From the NCBI GenBank assembly GCA_963575745.1, contig CAUYUJ010018071.1, forward strand, positions 189,501-253,500: a stretch of 64,000 bases of DNA, written 5' to 3'. This DNA is from Prorocentrum cordatum. Its lineage: Eukaryota; Sar; Dinophyceae; Prorocentrales; Prorocentraceae. This document shows, in pieces, positions 9,381 to 18,623 of this stretch; position 1 is the first letter of the stretch, and every line of letters begins with the position of its first letter. Below the pieces are notes generated by a model. That model was not told where the DNA came from, did no database searches, and saw nothing but the letters and a program-made list of their open reading frames with translations. The translations under genes and the position numbers were made by a program.

Positions 9381-11956
9381 CAGAACTTCCCCCTTCGTCT
9401 GCGCGGCGGCCGAACGCAGCTAAGCCACGCCAGCCGCTTGAATAAAACAAGGCTGGCATTCCCCCACGGCGCAGGGCGTCATTGGCCCAAACCGCGGCGG
9501 AAGCAGCGGGTGCCCCATTCTGCTCCTCTCGGGAAACCAAGTGCTAGAGCTGCAGTTTTCAATGCTGCTAAAGCCTTGCCGTACTGGAGGACTGGAAATA
9601 CTGCTCCCTGGCCGCAACGTCGACGCAAGACGCAGACCCCGCACAAGTCTGGCGATGCGGACTTGCAAATACACTGCCGCACCACATGCACAGATTTGTC
9701 TTGCATTTTCCTTCTGTGCAAAACGACGGTAACCTCAGACACATTGTCACGGACGTGGCACCGCACTTCGGAGTGGGACGGGTCGGCACTTAGTTTAAGT
9801 ACTTCACAGCCATACCTCAACGTGAAATGTCTGGCCACGACCCAACTGTCTGCGAGCTCCGCGTCTTGCAACACGTCCCGGGCGTAGCCCGCGAGTTCGC
9901 GGGTCTGCCTCGCAGACGAAGTGGCCTTGAGGCGCGGCGCAGAAGTGCAGCTCTTCTGGGCGCCTTTGACTGGCATACGCATGTCAGCCAGCGACCCCAA
10001 AAGCGCCTGTATAAGCCTGAGCGTGGACCGCAAATGGGAACAGTACCGGGAGAGCGTGGACGCCAGTGGGGCTGCAAATACAAGCGCTGCGAGCACCACC
10101 TCATCAGGCGGCCACTCTGGTACGCCAGTTGCCGCTGCCAGCTTGCCCCACAATCGCACAGCTGATGCGTAGCCTTGTCCACTCTTTCGCCAGTTTTCCA
10201 TTTCCTGGAGCAGCAAGCGGCCGCGGAGCACACCATCGCGACGCTCCGCCGGAATTTGCGCCAGCCACCGCGCTCTCGCCGATGGCAGAGGTGAGGCCGC
10301 GGCGCCGTCATGCAGTCCCGGAGCTGGCGCTCTGCAAATGACAGAAATTGATGTCGCCCCTAAATCATGAGGCACGAGTGGTTTGGGGGGCAGTGAAATT
10401 TGAGGAGTAGGATTCTTGTCCACTCTTAGCCTTTTGGCCTCCTGGCCTCCTAGCTTCGCACGTCTGGCTCATGGCCGGTAGCTTCCCACGGAGGCTGCGG
10501 AGTTGGATGGGAAGTTCTTGGTCACGCCTGGCCCGTTAGGGTGCGGTTTCCCTTTTTGCCCGTCTGTCCGTGTCCGTCCGTCCGCGTCCGTCCGTCCGTG
10601 TCCGTCTGTCGTTGGTCGTCGCGCGCGCCCTGCGTCAGCACGCAGACGCAGCAGGGCCTGCGGGGCCAGGGGTGCGCGCGCGCATCGCTTCTCGTGGGGC
10701 GGCCCCCAGGGCGCGGGGGAACGTGGCGGCAGCAGAGTTCTTGGTTGTACACTCAGATTCGTCGGGCGCTGCTGAGTAGAAATGCTCCTGCTTGCATGGG
10801 GGGGCACAGGTACCAGTAGCAAACCGCTTCGCGCAGCTGTCCGGACCCACCTGGGCGCAGTGGGTGGAGGCTTCCCAGGGCGGCCCCAGCCAGCTGCACG
10901 CATGTGTGTTGCCCATTGCACGTGTGGGAACGCGTGAATGTACATGCGAGGAATAATTTTCGTCGCCCCTAAATCACGAGGCACGAGTGGTTTGGGGGGC
11001 AGTGAAATTTGAGTAGGATTCTTGTCCACTCTTAGCCTTTTGGCCTCCCTCCTAGCTTCGCGCGTCTGGCTCATGGCCGGTAGCTTCCTACGGAGGCTGC
11101 GGAGTTGGGGGGAAGTTCTTGCTCACGCCTAGCCCGTTCAGGGTGCGGTTTTCCCATTTGCCCGTCTGTCCGCGCCCGTCCTTCCGTGTCCGTCTGTCGT
11201 TGGTCGTCGCGCGCGCCCTGCGTCAGCACGCAGACGCAGCAGGGCCTGCGGGGCCAGGGGTGCGCGCGCGCATCGCCTCTCGTGGGGCTGCCGCTGCCGC
11301 GGTGCAGGCTGCTCTCGGGTTGGGTTGCTTTCCCCGCCCACCCGCCCCCTCGCGTTCCGCTGGTTGGGTGCCCTGGAAGCTTCCCAGGAGGCGGCCCCAG
11401 CCAGCTGCACGTATGTGTTGCCCATTGCACGCGTGGGAACGTGAATGCAAATGCGAGGAATAATTTTACGCGCCGGGACATCAGCGGGAGGCGCACATCT
11501 CTGAGCTCTGACTTGCACCAAAACTTCCACTGCAGCAGAAAACTCGTCGGCGCCCGCCCTGGCACCCGGCCTCCCGGGAGGCAGTTCTTGCTCACAAAAG
11601 CGTTCTGGCTTGTGTCTTTTCAGCTTAGGCACGACGGCGCTTGAGCCGCGCGCGCCCGTCTGCCACGACACGGAACGCAGGAAGTCATCGGACAGCGTTC
11701 TGAGAGGCGGCCACACTTCTCGCAACTCTGTTGCTGAGAGGCCTTGGAGGTCGCCGCCATGAACAGCACCAGAATCGGCCAGCGCCTGCAAGACTGCGTC
11801 AGGCGATGCCGGATGGCCCGAAGCTGGCGTCCGGGCCAGCACACTCTGGAACCATGCCTTCAGCTCTGTTGGCACGGGAGTCTGCTGCGGCACCTGCGTG
11901 CGCCGGGCGGCTTCCAGATGGCGCCGCCGGGAAGCATCGATAAACTGGAAGGCCAT
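9381..11956 (-). pseudogene. Tyrosine recombinase of element I, split by insertion and frameshifted
   Basis: The N-terminal part starts at ATG 11956 (MAFQFIDASRRR, compare MALQFINASRRR at 16279) and runs to about 11468. After the 1.1 kb insertion it resumes at about 10351 with SISVICRAPAPG and continues through RHFTLRYGCEVLKL and the Cys motif CGVCVLRRR to TRCFRRG. There an extra T near 9482 breaks the frame (stop at 9479). The next frame carries the expected WANDALRRGG, but the catalytic Tyr segment is deleted (FGRRA replaces FGYASA). Triple damage makes it inactive. Confidence 0.75.
10352..11467 (+). mobile_element. Non-autonomous mini YR element (A1-B1-A2-B2, nearly no interior)
   Basis: Two head-to-tail copies (about 10352-10959 and 10960-11467). 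Each starts with the CGCCCCTAAATCA block and ends AGGAATAATTTT. Only the first copy contains a coding relic: at about 10723-10779 the plus strand reads AAAEFLVVHSDSS, the C-terminal tail of a YR recombinase as in element K. The structure is best read as A1 - recombinase 3' scrap - B1 - A2 - B2. It interrupts the recombinase of element I without an evident target duplication. CGTCCGTCC-type short repeats lie at 10565-10610. Confidence 0.6.
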
Positions 11957-12070
11957 CAAGAAACGCTTGCGCCCAACCGGCTACGGAATGAGGGCGCAGG
12001 CTGCGACAGGCAGGCGGCCGCGAAGCCAGAAGAGAAGGCCACGATGGTCAAGTGTTGCGTGCAATTTTTT

Positions 12071-12426
12071 TTACCCCCTAAAGGTTCTTTCGTGGGGAGG
12101 AAAATCGGCGTTTCGGCCGTAGTTTCCCACGGTTGGTCGTTTGGTCCGTTTGGGGAGTTTCATGGTTTCCTCATGGCCTGGTTGGCTCCAGTAGGAGCGG
12201 CGGCGTTGGCGCGTGTCGTCGGTGTTGTGTGGTTTGCCGCCCGTCGCGGGGGCGGGGTGGCAAGTTCCCGGCGTCCTCGTCGCCACGTTCGCCGTGGCCA
12301 CGCAGGCGCGTTCCTGGCGGACTTGGTCTGTCCAGTGCGCGTGCCTCGTCTGTCCCTGCGGGGTGTGCCGCGGCTATGCCGGGCTGGGGCTCTGGGCCCC
12401 GGCGGCTTTGGTGCTGCCGCTTTTGC
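12071..12426 (+). repeat. A1 repeat of element A
   Basis: Starts TTACCCCCTAAAGG and is repeated almost exactly at 18053-18408; the copies diverge after CTTTTGC. It ends 28 bp before the gag ATG, so it supplies the leader and presumably the promoter. Partial frames reading through it are not genes. Confidence 0.85.
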
Positions 12427-12454
12427 GAGTGTCGAGTGTGCAGGAGGAGAGGTC

Positions 12455-13759
12455 ATGCCGCTCGAGTCAGCAGCCGCGCAGGCCTTGGTGGCCACCGTGC
12501 CCGAAGGCAAGTTCTTGGCCCTGTCCGGTGCCGATATGGAAAAGTGGATCCAGTTCGTGGCGGACGCGAACGAGCCCACGCGCCACCCAGAACTCTTCTA
12601 CGGAAGTGTGGCGCGCCTCCTCGCGGAACACATGGGCTCGGCAGTCCCAGCGAATTATGCAGACGCGCAGATGCGCACATTTGTCATCGATGGTTTCCGC
12701 GCCGGGGCCGAGCCCTTCGAGGGAGATGGCGACACGCAGTGGAAAGACGTCAAGATCACGCCAGCGCACGTGGCAGCTGCTTTGAAAGTGCAGAGTGCTG
12801 CCGCTGCTTTGGACAAGCGTGTCGCGGACGGGCGCCCCGCCAGTGGGCCACCAGCTGATGGCTTGGCCCAGGCCATCGAAGCCCTCGCAAAGGCAACAAA
12901 GGACAGAGAACAACCCAAGAAAGAATACTTGAGTTTCAATCTCAAGGACCGCCTTGGTGAGCTTGGTCTCAGTTGCTTGCCTAAGGATATGATCCCCTCA
13001 GAGGAGTCACTACTTCGGTTGGAAAAGGCAAGCAAGGTTGCCCGAGAGCAGGGGAGGCTGCACATTGGCTCAGCAGAGGGCGAGGACCTGCAAACGTCGT
13101 TTCGGCCTTCGTGGTCCCGCACGCCGAAGATCGACGTCACTGTCGGCGATGGAACCTTCGAGGAGAAACTGCGGAGCGCAATGGAGGCAAAGAAAGTCAG
13201 GTCCATGGAAGATAAGACGGCTTACCTTGGGTTTGCAACGTTCTACGGCCACATCCTCGATTGGGGTGTCAAGATGGTCCTCACGAAGGTCATCGCAGCC
13301 GCCCAGTTGCTCGCTTACCAGATGGTGCTCACTCGAGTTGCTGAGGAATACGGAGGTTTTCGTGTGTGCACGCGCTACGACTTGCTGCTGAGGCAGAAGC
13401 TTGCCCGCGCATTGGAGCGGGAAGAAAACGATCAGATCGGGAAGCTTCTGGGCGACTTGGACAGAGATGTGCTGGCCGACGCCAAGAACATCGCTGAGAA
13501 GCGTGTTTCAGAGGTTGCGAGGGCAGCTAATAAAGTGAGCCAGAGCTCGAGCTCGCAGCAGTCACAGGCAACACTTGGGAAGGGCACCGGCAAAGGCCCT
13601 GCCAAGAGCAAGGGGGCAACCCACCCCGCGAACGTCGGCCGCCAGGTGCGTTCCCCTGCGCGGAGGTCTCGCAGTCCGAAAGGAGGCCCCGCATCTAGCT
13701 GGAGCTCTCAGAAGTGGGACAACAAGAAGTGGGACAAGAAGTGGGACAACAAGAAGTGA
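12455..13759 (+). CDS. Gag-like protein of element A
   Basis: The ATG at 12455 is chosen because it is the first one after the A1 repeat; the open frame upstream crosses repeat DNA. The 434-residue product has no catalytic motif. It has an N-terminal EKWIQFV region, LGFATFYGHILDWG and YDLLLRQKLARALE segments shared with the gag-like proteins at 42065-43390 and 22631-23181, then a basic Lys/Ser/Arg tail ending in repeated KWDNKK. A nucleocapsid role is inferred from position and the basic tail. The stop is UGA 13757-13759, and the same frame stays open into pol. Confidence 0.7.
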   Translation: MPLESAAAQALVATVPEGKFLALSGADMEKWIQFVADANEPTRHPELFYGSVARLLAEHMGSAVPANYADAQMRTFVIDGFRAGAEPFEGDGDTQWKDVKITPAHVAAALKVQSAAAALDKRVADGRPASGPPADGLAQAIEALAKATKDREQPKKEYLSFNLKDRLGELGLSCLPKDMIPSEESLLRLEKASKVAREQGRLHIGSAEGEDLQTSFRPSWSRTPKIDVTVGDGTFEEKLRSAMEAKKVRSMEDKTAYLGFATFYGHILDWGVKMVLTKVIAAAQLLAYQMVLTRVAEEYGGFRVCTRYDLLLRQKLARALEREENDQIGKLLGDLDRDVLADAKNIAEKRVSEVARAANKVSQSSSSQQSQATLGKGTGKGPAKSKGATHPANVGRQVRSPARRSRSPKGGPASSWSSQKWDNKKWDKKWDNKK

Positions 13760-15964
13760 GAGGATTCTGGCTCAGGCCGCGAATCGTCCGAGGATACCTC
13801 GGGCACATTTTTGAACGCGAGTGGATTTGCCACCGATTTTGACGAATTGCGAGCTGAAGTGAACATTTTGCTGCAAGATGTACATAGACTTAGCTGCATG
13901 GCACCGAGCCATCACATAGATTGGGCGCGCGGTCTCCCGCCTAGTGCAGGTACTCTGCGCCTGCGCGGAAAGACGCATTCGAGCGCCCTCTACGAGTGCG
14001 GGCCCAGGCGCGACCTGCATGATTTCCGCGCTTCTGCTTTAGCTTTCTGGCGCGAGCGCAAGCGTGTGACGGACAGAGAATGGCAATGGGAGTTTACGAA
14101 GCTCCCGCAGCACGTGCAAGCTATTCTAGGTCCGGATAAAAACTTGCGGTTGCTGGCAGAGATGCTGGAGGCATCTGGGCATTCTGACGCCGAATTAGTG
14201 GCAGATTTGGCGGCGGGTTTTAAGCTGACCGGGGTGATTCCTCCGAGCGGCACGCTGCCAACATGTGCACCTGACGCGCCTTTGCCTTTGGACTTGCTGT
14301 GGGCGCGCGCGCCCGCGACCAACGCGAAGCTGATTTTGAGGGCTGCTTCTTCTACCTTGATAGATGAAGAAGCGGCCGCAGCCTTGCGTGCGCAAACCGA
14401 GAGTGAGGTCGCAGCAGGCAAAGCAAGGTGGGTGCCACAGTCCGCTGCTTTAGACGACGTCGTTTGCTCCCCCCGCTTTGGAGTAGACGAAGGTTGGAAA
14501 GTGAAGCGCGGCGTTGTCGTCCGGGCAGTCCGCGCCATTGATGATTTCCACGCTGCGGGAATCAACGAAGCTACCCAGGTGTCGGAGCGCATTTGTTATG
14601 ATTATCTTGACACGTTGGTTGCGGTAGGCCAACTTGTCCGGCAGAACAGCCCCGGACCGCTGCGGTTGCGGAAGGATGACGTTGTCGGCGCGTATAAAAC
14701 TTTGCCCATACGGACAGTGCACTTGCCGTATGCTGTGGCTGTTACAGAAGACACGGCGTGCACAGGCGTAGCGTTGCAGCTTTTCTCCTGCCCATTTGGG
14801 GCGCTTTCAAGTGTGCACTCCTGGCACCGCGTGGGCTTTGCGATCCAGCACGTGCTGGCGCACCTTTTTCGCATATTCTATCCACGCTTTGTTGATGATT
14901 TCTTTAGCATTGATCGTGAAACGCCAGACGACACCAGCCTCACAGGGCCGTCCGGCACCGCCGTCCTCGCGCGCGAAGTCGTGCAGGGATTGCTTGGGTG
15001 GCAATTGGACGAGGCCAAGAGCGTCACAGCTGCCAGCGACGCAACTGTTCTCGGCATCCACGTCGTGTTGGATGAAGAAGGAGAGCAGTTCGTGTTCACG
15101 GTGCCAATTCCGAAATGCTTTCAATGGGTTGCAGAAATTGAAGCAATCCTAGCTGCAGGCGTGCTCGCACCAGCAGCAGCGCAGAAACTGGCTGGCAAAT
15201 TGAGCTGGGGGGCGACTATGGTGTTTGGCAAAAGCGCGAGGGTTTACCTCGTAGCTTTGTTTCACCATTCGGCGCGGCGATCCTCGAGGCTGTCTTCGCG
15301 TTTGCGCCGTGCTCTGCAATGGTGGCTGCGTTTTCTGCATTCTGAGCCTCGCCGTGCAATTCCCTATGCGCCATCGTTGCGTCCGCGTGTCATTTTGTAC
15401 ACCGATGCAGCGGGGTGTGGGGCTCTCGCGTGGGTGCTGGCGCACGATGATTTTAAAGTTTTTGCTCGTGCGTGGGTGCCCCGGTGGCTTCGCAATAGGG
15501 TGAAGCCTCGCCGACAGCAAATCGGCACGTGGGAGCTGATAGCCGCGGTGTGTGGATTATGGCACGCTTTTTCGCAACTGCCACAGGCGCTGGAGATTTT
15601 TCTTTTCGTGGATTCCAATCCAGCGTTGGGCGCGCTCGTCAGGGGCACGTCGAGGCAGGTCGATTGGAATGCGTTAGTGACATCGATCTGGTTTGCTGCG
15701 GCGCAGCGAGCCGACATTCTCTGTCCGTTCAGGGTGCCGTCGGCCCAACATTTAGCAGACGCCCCGTCTCGCGCCCACGAAGACCCTGCAAAGCTTGATG
15801 TTTTATCGAGCTGGGTTTCAAGGAAACCCAGCGGCAGTGGCCAGAGTGCGGGGTGCGGGACGAGCTGCGGTGAGAGAGTTGTCCCGAGTGCAAAAAGATA
15901 CCTGTGCGCGCGCTCCAGAGGCCCGAAGGTTCTGGCGCTTTCGGCGGGTTCCCCTGCACCCTGA
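13760..15964 (+). CDS. Reverse transcriptase/RNase H (pol) of element A
   Basis: The open frame begins directly after the gag UGA, in the same frame; the first ATG is 13898. An N-terminal linker leads to RT: VRAIDDFHAAGINEATQ (motif 1 region), LRKDDVVGAYKTLP, CPFGALSSVHS, and PRFVDDFFSID with FVDD at 14888-14899. Connection KLAGKLSWGATMVFG follows. RNase H acidic residues are in LYTDAAG (15404), TWELIAAV (15533), FVDSNPAL (15611) and LADAPSR (15758). All four are present and no frameshift is seen, so the enzyme may be active. It could be translated by UGA readthrough as gag-pol or by separate initiation at 13898. Confidence 0.85.
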   Translation, partial: EDSGSGRESSEDTSGTFLNASGFATDFDELRAEVNILLQDVHRLSCMAPSHHIDWARGLPPSAGTLRLRGKTHSSALYECGPRRDLHDFRASALAFWRERKRVTDREWQWEFTKLPQHVQAILGPDKNLRLLAEMLEASGHSDAELVADLAAGFKLTGVIPPSGTLPTCAPDAPLPLDLLWARAPATNAKLILRAASSTLIDEEAAAALRAQTESEVAAGKARWVPQSAALDDVVCSPRFGVDEGWKVKRGVVVRAVRAIDDFHAAGINEATQVSERICYDYLDTLVAVGQLVRQNSPGPLRLRKDDVVGAYKTLPIRTVHLPYAVAVTEDTACTGVALQLFSCPFGALSSVHSWHRVGFAIQHVLAHLFRIFYPRFVDDFFSIDRETPDDTSLTGPSGTAVLAREVVQGLLGWQLDEAKSVTAASDATVLGIHVVLDEEGEQFVFTVPIPKCFQWVAEIEAILAAGVLAPAAAQKLAGKLSWGATMVFGKSARVYLVALFHHSARRSSRLSSRLRRALQWWLRFLHSEPRRAIPYAPSLRPRVILYTDAAGCGALAWVLAHDDFKVFARAWVPRWLRNRVKPRRQQIGTWELIAAVCGLWHAFSQLPQALEIFLFVDSNPALGALVRGTSRQVDWNALVTSIWFAAAQRADILCPFRVPSAQHLADAPSRAHEDPAKLDVLSSWVSRKPSGSGQSAGCGTSCGERVVPSAKRYLCARSRGPKVLALSAGSPAP

Positions 15965-15969
15965 CGGTG

Positions 15970-16060
15970 GCCCCAACAGTTGCCCCAGCAGGTCTGTGTT
16001 GTGGTCGCCCCCACTGGTTGCCCCAGCAGTTGCCCCAGCGGTTGCCCCAGCAAGTTGGGC
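15970..16060. repeat. Short tandem GTTGCCCCAGC repeat
   Basis: Units of 11-12 bp (GTTGCCCCAGC[A/G]) recur about six times, with interruptions, between the pol stop and the recombinase start of element A. They lie in the 314 bp intergenic gap, which otherwise shows no gene. Confidence 0.7.
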
Positions 16061-16278
16061 AACCCAGTGTCTTTGTGAGTTTCTGTCTCTTCATTGTGTT
16101 CTTGGTAGGCAGGCTTCTGACGCTGCAGGCGCCAAGAGGACTCCAATGGAAACCCCTTCATGGCCCAACAGGTATTTTTACCGACGAACAGCGCCCCTGG
16201 GGACCCGCGCCGGAGCGAAGGGTGGTGGCGGCCTTGGAGCGGGCCTGTCAGTAGCCGCGGGGGCCCAAGCGTTTTGCT

Positions 16279-17829
16279 ATGGCCTTGCAGTTCATCAATG
16301 CTTCCCGCCGCCGTTGCCGGGGCGACGAGGAACAGCCTGGCGTGCAGGGCGTGGAGATCCCGTCAGACCTCAGCGAGTGGTTCCACAGCGTTCTGGCTGG
16401 GACACCACCGTCGTGCCACCCGCCGTCGGCCAACCTAGTGTTGCAAGCTTTGGCAGACAACGGCGCGGTTCACGGGAGCGACTTCCACGGCACGGCGCTG
16501 GACGAGTTGCGGGGAATATGGCCCCCGCTAGCTGGGCTATCCGACGAGTTTCTGCGGGCAATGATGTGGCACGCGTCCAGGTGTCGTAGTTCAGCACTTG
16601 CACTTGCGCCTGCGCATACCCGTGCTGCCAGCGGCGCCAAACGGTGCAGGCTGACGGAGGAGTGCAGCGTGCCGGCGCCGACGCTGGCAGGGCGGTCCGC
16701 GGGGCCTACCGCTGGCGAAATTTCGGCGGCCATTGAAGCATTGGCGCAGGCGCGTGCCCAGAGAATGGCGCCGCCAGCAGAGGCTCTTGCTCGGGCCATT
16801 TCTGTTGTATGCAGAGTGGATGGTCCTCTGTTGCCGCCCGTCGCTGCGGAGTTGACTCTTCCATCAAGTCGTGCAACTTGGTTGGCGCAAGTCCCTGCGG
16901 AGACACGCGCGCCCATTCTACGAAACCAGTTGTTGCTTCAGGAATTGGAGAACTGGAGACAGAGTGGGGCGGGGTATGCGTCCGCCATCCGCTTGTGGGG
17001 CAAACTCGCGGCGGCGACGGAGGTGCCAGAGTGGCCGCCTGACCAGGTAGTGCTGGCAGCGCTGGCGTTCGCCGTGCCGCGCGCTTCCACGCTTTCCCGG
17101 TATTGCTCCCACCTGCGGTCTACGCTGCGGCTTCTACAGACGCCTCTGGGGGCTCTTGCTGACACGAGTGCCCTCGTCAGGGGCGCCATGAAAAGCCACG
17201 GTGCGGTGCCTCGTTTCAAGGCCAGCGCGTCGGCGAAGCAGGTGCAGGAGCTTGCTGAGTACGCTCGGGACGTGCTGCGTGACGCGGAGCTGGCCGACAG
17301 CTGGGTGGTGGCCAGACATTTCACGTTGCGCTACGGGTGTGAAGTGTTGAAGCTCGGAACGTCTGTACTGCATTCTGAGATAGTGTGCCGTGCGCGCGGA
17401 GGCACGCCAGAGGTCACGATAATATTCCACAAGCGGAAAATGCAGGACAGAGCAGTTCATGTGGTGAGGCAGTGCGTGTGCCGCGCGTGTGGTCCAGCAT
17501 TGTGTGGGGTGTGCGTCCTGCGCAGACGCAGTGAGCGCAGGCCGTGCTTCCCAACGTTGCGATACGAGAATGCCTTAGCAGCCCTCAAAACCTCAGCGTT
17601 GGCGCTCGGCTTCCCGCGCGGAGCAGAATGGGGAACCCACTGCTTCCGCCGAGGGTGGGCCAACGATGCTCTACGGCAGGGCGGTGTGCCCGCGTTGTTT
17701 CACTCAGGTGGCTGGCGCGGATTAGCCGCGTTTGGCTACGCATCAGCGCAGACGAAAGGGGAAGTCGTGGCCGCAAAGTGGGCCGCTGATTTTTCGGATT
17801 CGTCAGACAGCGGTGTCGTGGATTGTTGA
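16279..17829 (+). CDS. Tyrosine recombinase (integrase) of element A
   Basis: A 516-residue protein from ATG 16279. The N-terminal ~170 residues are family-specific; a core-binding-like segment follows (LWGKLAAATEVPEWPP ... LSRYCSHLRSTLRLL). Catalytic Arg is at about residue 351 in TLRYGCEVLKL. A Cys cluster CRACGPALCGVCVLRRR comes next. The His-x-x-Arg box is THCFRRG (residues 454-457), then HSGGWRG and the presumed nucleophile Tyr 487 in AAFGYASA. The full catalytic set is present and no frameshift is visible. It would integrate the circular element. B1 starts 118 bp downstream. Confidence 0.85.
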   Translation: MALQFINASRRRCRGDEEQPGVQGVEIPSDLSEWFHSVLAGTPPSCHPPSANLVLQALADNGAVHGSDFHGTALDELRGIWPPLAGLSDEFLRAMMWHASRCRSSALALAPAHTRAASGAKRCRLTEECSVPAPTLAGRSAGPTAGEISAAIEALAQARAQRMAPPAEALARAISVVCRVDGPLLPPVAAELTLPSSRATWLAQVPAETRAPILRNQLLLQELENWRQSGAGYASAIRLWGKLAAATEVPEWPPDQVVLAALAFAVPRASTLSRYCSHLRSTLRLLQTPLGALADTSALVRGAMKSHGAVPRFKASASAKQVQELAEYARDVLRDAELADSWVVARHFTLRYGCEVLKLGTSVLHSEIVCRARGGTPEVTIIFHKRKMQDRAVHVVRQCVCRACGPALCGVCVLRRRSERRPCFPTLRYENALAALKTSALALGFPRGAEWGTHCFRRGWANDALRQGGVPALFHSGGWRGLAAFGYASAQTKGEVVAAKWAADFSDSSDSGVVDC

Positions 17830-17947
17830 AAGGAAAAAGAATGATTCTGCCGCGTCGAGGCCAGCGCTTTTCCAACGGGCGCGTGTGTGAAGGCTCGGGC
17901 CGCCGACATTGGGGTCCGGAGTGACGGGCGAGTCGAGCCTCAACAAT

Positions 17948-18600
17948 GGGCAGCCTCGCTTGGGGGCTTGCTCGCCCGTCACGCCGGCAGCGTCTTCTCC
18001 GCTGTCCCAATGCAGGCGCGCCCACCCCAACGGAGGCAGTGAGAAGATTTTCTTACCCCCTAAAGGTTCTTTCGTGGGGAGGAAAATCGGCGTTTCGGCC
18101 GTAGTTTCCCACGGTTGGTCGTTTGGTCCGTTTGGGGAGTTTCATGGTTTCCTCATGGCCTGGTTGGCTCCAGTAGGAGCGGCGGCGTTGGCGCGTGTCG
18201 TCGGTGTTGTGTGGTTTGCCGCCCGGCGCGGGGGCGGGGTGGCAAGTTCCCGGCGTCCTCGTCGCCACGTTCGCCGTGGCCACGCAGGCGCGCTCCTGGC
18301 GGACTTGGTCTGTCCAGTGCGCGTGCCTCGTCTGTCCCTGCGGGGTGTGCCGCGGCTCTGCCGGGCTGGGGCTCTGGGCCCCGGCGGCTTTGGTGCTGCC
18401 GCTTTTGCCCTCCCGCCCTCCCTGGTCTGGTGGGTGTGGTTCGCTGCTGGCCGCGCAGGCAGCGGTGTCTGGTTGGGGTGTGGGTTCGGCGTGTCGGGCA
18501 GCCTCGCTTGGGGGCTTGCTCGCCCGTCACGCCGGCAGCGTCTTCTCCGCTGTCCCAATGCAGGCGCGCCCACCCCAACGGAGGCAGTGAGAAGATTTTC
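17948..18600 (+). repeat. B1-A2-B2 terminal repeats of element A
   Basis: B1 17948-18052 and B2 18496-18600 share GGGCAGCCTCGCTTGGGGGC through GAGAAGATTTTC. A2 18053-18408 copies A1. An 88 bp spacer (18409-18495) separates A2 from B2. The B1|A2 junction is exactly GATTTTC|TTACCCCC. Confidence 0.85.
18046..18088. other. Palindrome across the B1|A2 junction of element A
   Basis: Outer arms GATTTTC (18046-18052) and GAAAATC (18082-18088), inner CCCC/GGGG blocks, and AAAG/CTTT next to the loop. It spans the junction at which circle ends would be joined. Equivalent palindromes lie at the ends of elements I, J, K and the mini element, so it is a candidate recombinase recognition site. Confidence 0.5.
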
Positions 18601-18623
18601 CTCTCCTGCGCTCGCGTCTGTCC

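Larger units (their letters stand above)
12071..18600 (+). mobile_element. Element A: complete DIRS/Ngaro-like YR retrotransposon
   Basis: A 6.53 kb element with A1 (12071-12426), gag (12455-13759), RT/RNase H (to 15964), recombinase (16279-17829), B1 (17948-18052), A2 (18053-18408) and B2 (18496-18600). A1 and A2 are 356 bp; B1 and B2 are 105 bp. All three genes look intact apart from one in-frame UGA between gag and pol. Such elements replicate through a circular DNA integrated by the recombinase and leave no target duplication. It lies inside element I, between that element's RNase H and recombinase. Confidence 0.85.

Noticed and set aside
11744-12454. N-terminal extension of the element A gag upstream of 12455
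   Set aside because: The open frame crosses the antisense of the element I recombinase and the A1 repeat boundary, so it is fortuitous.
15970-16060. CRISPR array
   Set aside because: The 11-12 bp GTTGCCCC units lack spacers of constant length and lie inside a eukaryotic-type retroelement.
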